DNA of 14,571 bases. Origin: Thermodesulfobacteriota bacterium. GTDB taxonomy: Bacteria > Desulfobacterota > SM23-61. Location of the stretch: contig JASEHN010000029.1 in assembly GCA_030018715.1 (NCBI GenBank), positions 1 through 14,571 of the forward strand, written 5' to 3'. Position numbers and translations under genes: made by a program. Below, piece after piece: positions 13,276-14,571 of the stretch (positions are counted from its first letter, which is position 1; each line of letters starts with the position of its first letter). The notes under the pieces were generated by a model that worked only from the letters and a program-made list of their open reading frames with translations, was not told the origin of the DNA and did no database searches.

Positions 13276-14354
13276 TTACTTGCTGGTGAGTCCGTACTCC
13301 ACGCTCTTTCTCCAATCCATCCATTCGCGCCAGTCAGGGTAAACGTAGCGGACGATGTTCTGATCATCGGGGTGGATGTATCTGGCTCCCGGAAGCAGGA
13401 TGACGGTCTTCATTTCTGGACGGTTCTCTTTATTCTTCCCATGGACAATATCCACCAGATATTTAGGGTCTTCATAGCAGTTCGCCCAGTTGTCAAAGTG
13501 ATCGGGGATGACCACCTTGGCATTCAAGGCTTCAGCCACGCGCCACACGTCCCAGGGAGACATCTTGTCGGTATATCCTGGAGCGTTGTTGCCCATGTCC
13601 ATGCAGACCACTTCGATCTTGTATTTCTCCCCGACCATGCGGTATCCGTTATGGTACAGCGTATCTCCCAGGAAGGCGATCCCGCCGCCCTCGGTATTGA
13701 AGATGTAACTGGCGGCGACTTCGTCAAAGGGCTGGGGTGTGTCGAAACCCGTCTTGGTGACGATTACGTCGAAGTTGGGGGCAATATCAATTTTCATGTC
13801 CTCAATCTTGATGCTCTCTCCCACCCGGGCCACGATGATCCGGTCTTCAGGCACTCCCATATTTTTCTTCAAGCGCCGGCATTTTCCGGAGGGCCGACGA
13901 ACTTACACTTTGTGGTCTGCAAAGCTGCGGCCACAGTGTAGAAATCCATATGGTCCTGGTGGTGGTGGGTAATAAAGACTGCGTCCAGGCGTTTGAATTT
14001 CCAGGGATCAATTACGTGGGGGTTGAGGCGCATCCAGTAGAGCTTATCCGCCCCGCTGGTGCGGCAGACCCCGCAGTAGGAGGGATCCGTAAAAAGGCTC
14101 GGACCGGCATACAGGTCAACGGTGAAAACCGCGCCGGCCTGGGATTTCAGGGCAAAAGACGGCCCGCCGAAGTACCACATGGCCCCGGTTCCCGGTTTGA
14201 CTTTGAATTGGTCAATTTCATAATTCAGATAGGTGCCCCATTCGGGAAAGACCTCCTGCAGCCAGATATCCCGGCTCATCTTCCGCGGCAGGCCGATGGT
14301 ACCCCCATCCATCACGCCCCTTTCGTCGTATTTCACTACACTTTCGCTGCTCAT
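13276..14354 (-). pseudogene. UlaG-like metal-dependent lactonase (metallo-beta-lactamase fold), single-base frameshift
   Basis: UlaG opens L-ascorbate-6-phosphate lactone; homologues are Mn/Zn-dependent hydrolases. Frame 1 (from ATG 14354, AGGAGG 6 nt upstream) gives EVFPEWGTYLNYEIDQ and the metal motif HHHQDH (130-135, pattern H-x-H-x-D-H), ending FVGPPENAGA then stop at about 13869. Frame 2 continues without a gap as RRLKKNMGVPEDRI, GGGIAFLGDTLYHNG and TDKMSPWDVWRVAEALN with AKVVIPDHFDNWANC, close to the UlaG C-terminal half, ending at 13276. The break is in GCGCCGGC (13874-13881). Adding one C gives ENARRLKKNMGV, and the total becomes about 359 residues, near the length of E. coli UlaG. 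Either a recent mutation or a sequencing or assembly error would produce this. All metal residues are kept. Confidence 0.82.
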
Positions 14355-14384
14355 TTTGAACCTCCTTTCGATTTTTAAATTAGC

Positions 14385-14411
14385 CACAGAGGACACAGAG
14401 ATCACAGAGAT
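14385..14411. repeat. Three tandem 9-bp CACAGAG units in the lactonase leader
   Basis: CACAGAGGA, CACAGAGAT and CACAGAGAT run head to tail, ending 31 nt upstream of the lactonase ATG (minus strand reads CTCTGTG). Degenerate repeats of this kind (CTCTGTGTCCTCTGTGGC) occur between genes in many environmental bacterial genomes. No function is known to me. Confidence 0.55.
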
Positions 14412-14443
14412 ATAAAGAAATATCTAAAAAAAGACAATTTAGG

Positions 14444-14473
14444 ACACAGATAACCACCGATAAACACAGATAA
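14444..14473. repeat. Three tandem 10-bp ACACAGATAA-type units
   Basis: ACACAGATAA, CCACCGATAA and ACACAGATAA run directly in tandem. This block is related in style to the 9-bp block at 14385 and lies in the AT-rich region upstream of the lactonase. Beyond it (14474-14571) I see no gene; a promoter for the lactonase probably lies here, but no clear -35/-10 pair was found. Confidence 0.5.
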
Positions 14474-14571
14474 AATTAAAATATGTTTAATAAAATTTTC
14501 AGAAATTGAACTTTAGGTAACAGTTTAGCGCTTTGAAAAAATGGTATTAAAGCCTTTGTTGAGGGCCGGGG

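Noticed and set aside
13267..13941. 224-residue plus-strand open frame at the right end
   Set aside because: It mirrors the UlaG-like gene, whose motifs and ribosome site on the minus strand are convincing.
14385..14473. Possible CRISPR array
   Set aside because: The units are 9-10 bp, directly adjacent with no spacers, and no cas gene is present.

Overview
This window looks like an accessory catabolic region from a Gram-negative, probably anaerobic bacterium. A member of the former Deltaproteobacteria (Desulfobacterota or a relative) is my best guess. The guess rests on gene style (tripartite tricarboxylate transporter, FCD-type GntR regulator, LeuC/LeuD-type dehydratase pair, strong AAAGGAGG ribosome binding sites) and on small GAGCCTCTTGCAAAAGTC-type inverted-repeat elements. 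No rRNA or universal marker gene is present, so the taxonomy is only an inference.

Layout. Positions 1-1980 (minus strand) hold a nitroreductase-family gene followed by an AMP-forming acyl-CoA ligase that runs off the left edge. Positions 1981-2483 are gene debris: a molybdopterin-subunit (XdhA/CoxL-type) remnant with an apparent internal deletion, whose tail reads into a small SAM methyltransferase (2484-3128, plus). A GntR/FCD regulator (3254-3964, minus) diverges from an enolase-superfamily gene (4398-5498, plus). The space between them holds a tandem repeat and a 156-bp element with long inverted ends.

Positions 5996-12992 are all plus strand: an adenylosuccinate-lyase/fumarase-superfamily lyase, a broken alpha/beta hydrolase, tctC, tctB, tctA, and a LeuC/LeuD-like hydro-lyase pair. 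The right end (13276-14354, minus) is a UlaG-like metallo-lactonase split by a one-base frameshift.

How the genes may work together. The TctC binding protein and the TctBA membrane parts would import a carboxylate. The enolase-superfamily enzyme, the lyase and the aconitase-like pair are all chemistries for acidic, carboxylate-rich or lactone intermediates, and UlaG homologues open lactones. The small dehydratase subunit carries a YLRS loop like the YLRT loop of homoaconitases. This argues for a substrate with an extra carboxylate rather than isopropylmalate. The actual substrate cannot be read from the sequence.

The region is visibly eroding. Two copies of one miniature element have clear 4-bp target duplications, one disrupting the hydrolase and one sitting exactly on the stop codon of the enolase-superfamily gene. 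There is a third, unrelated inverted-repeat element, and at least three gene remnants.
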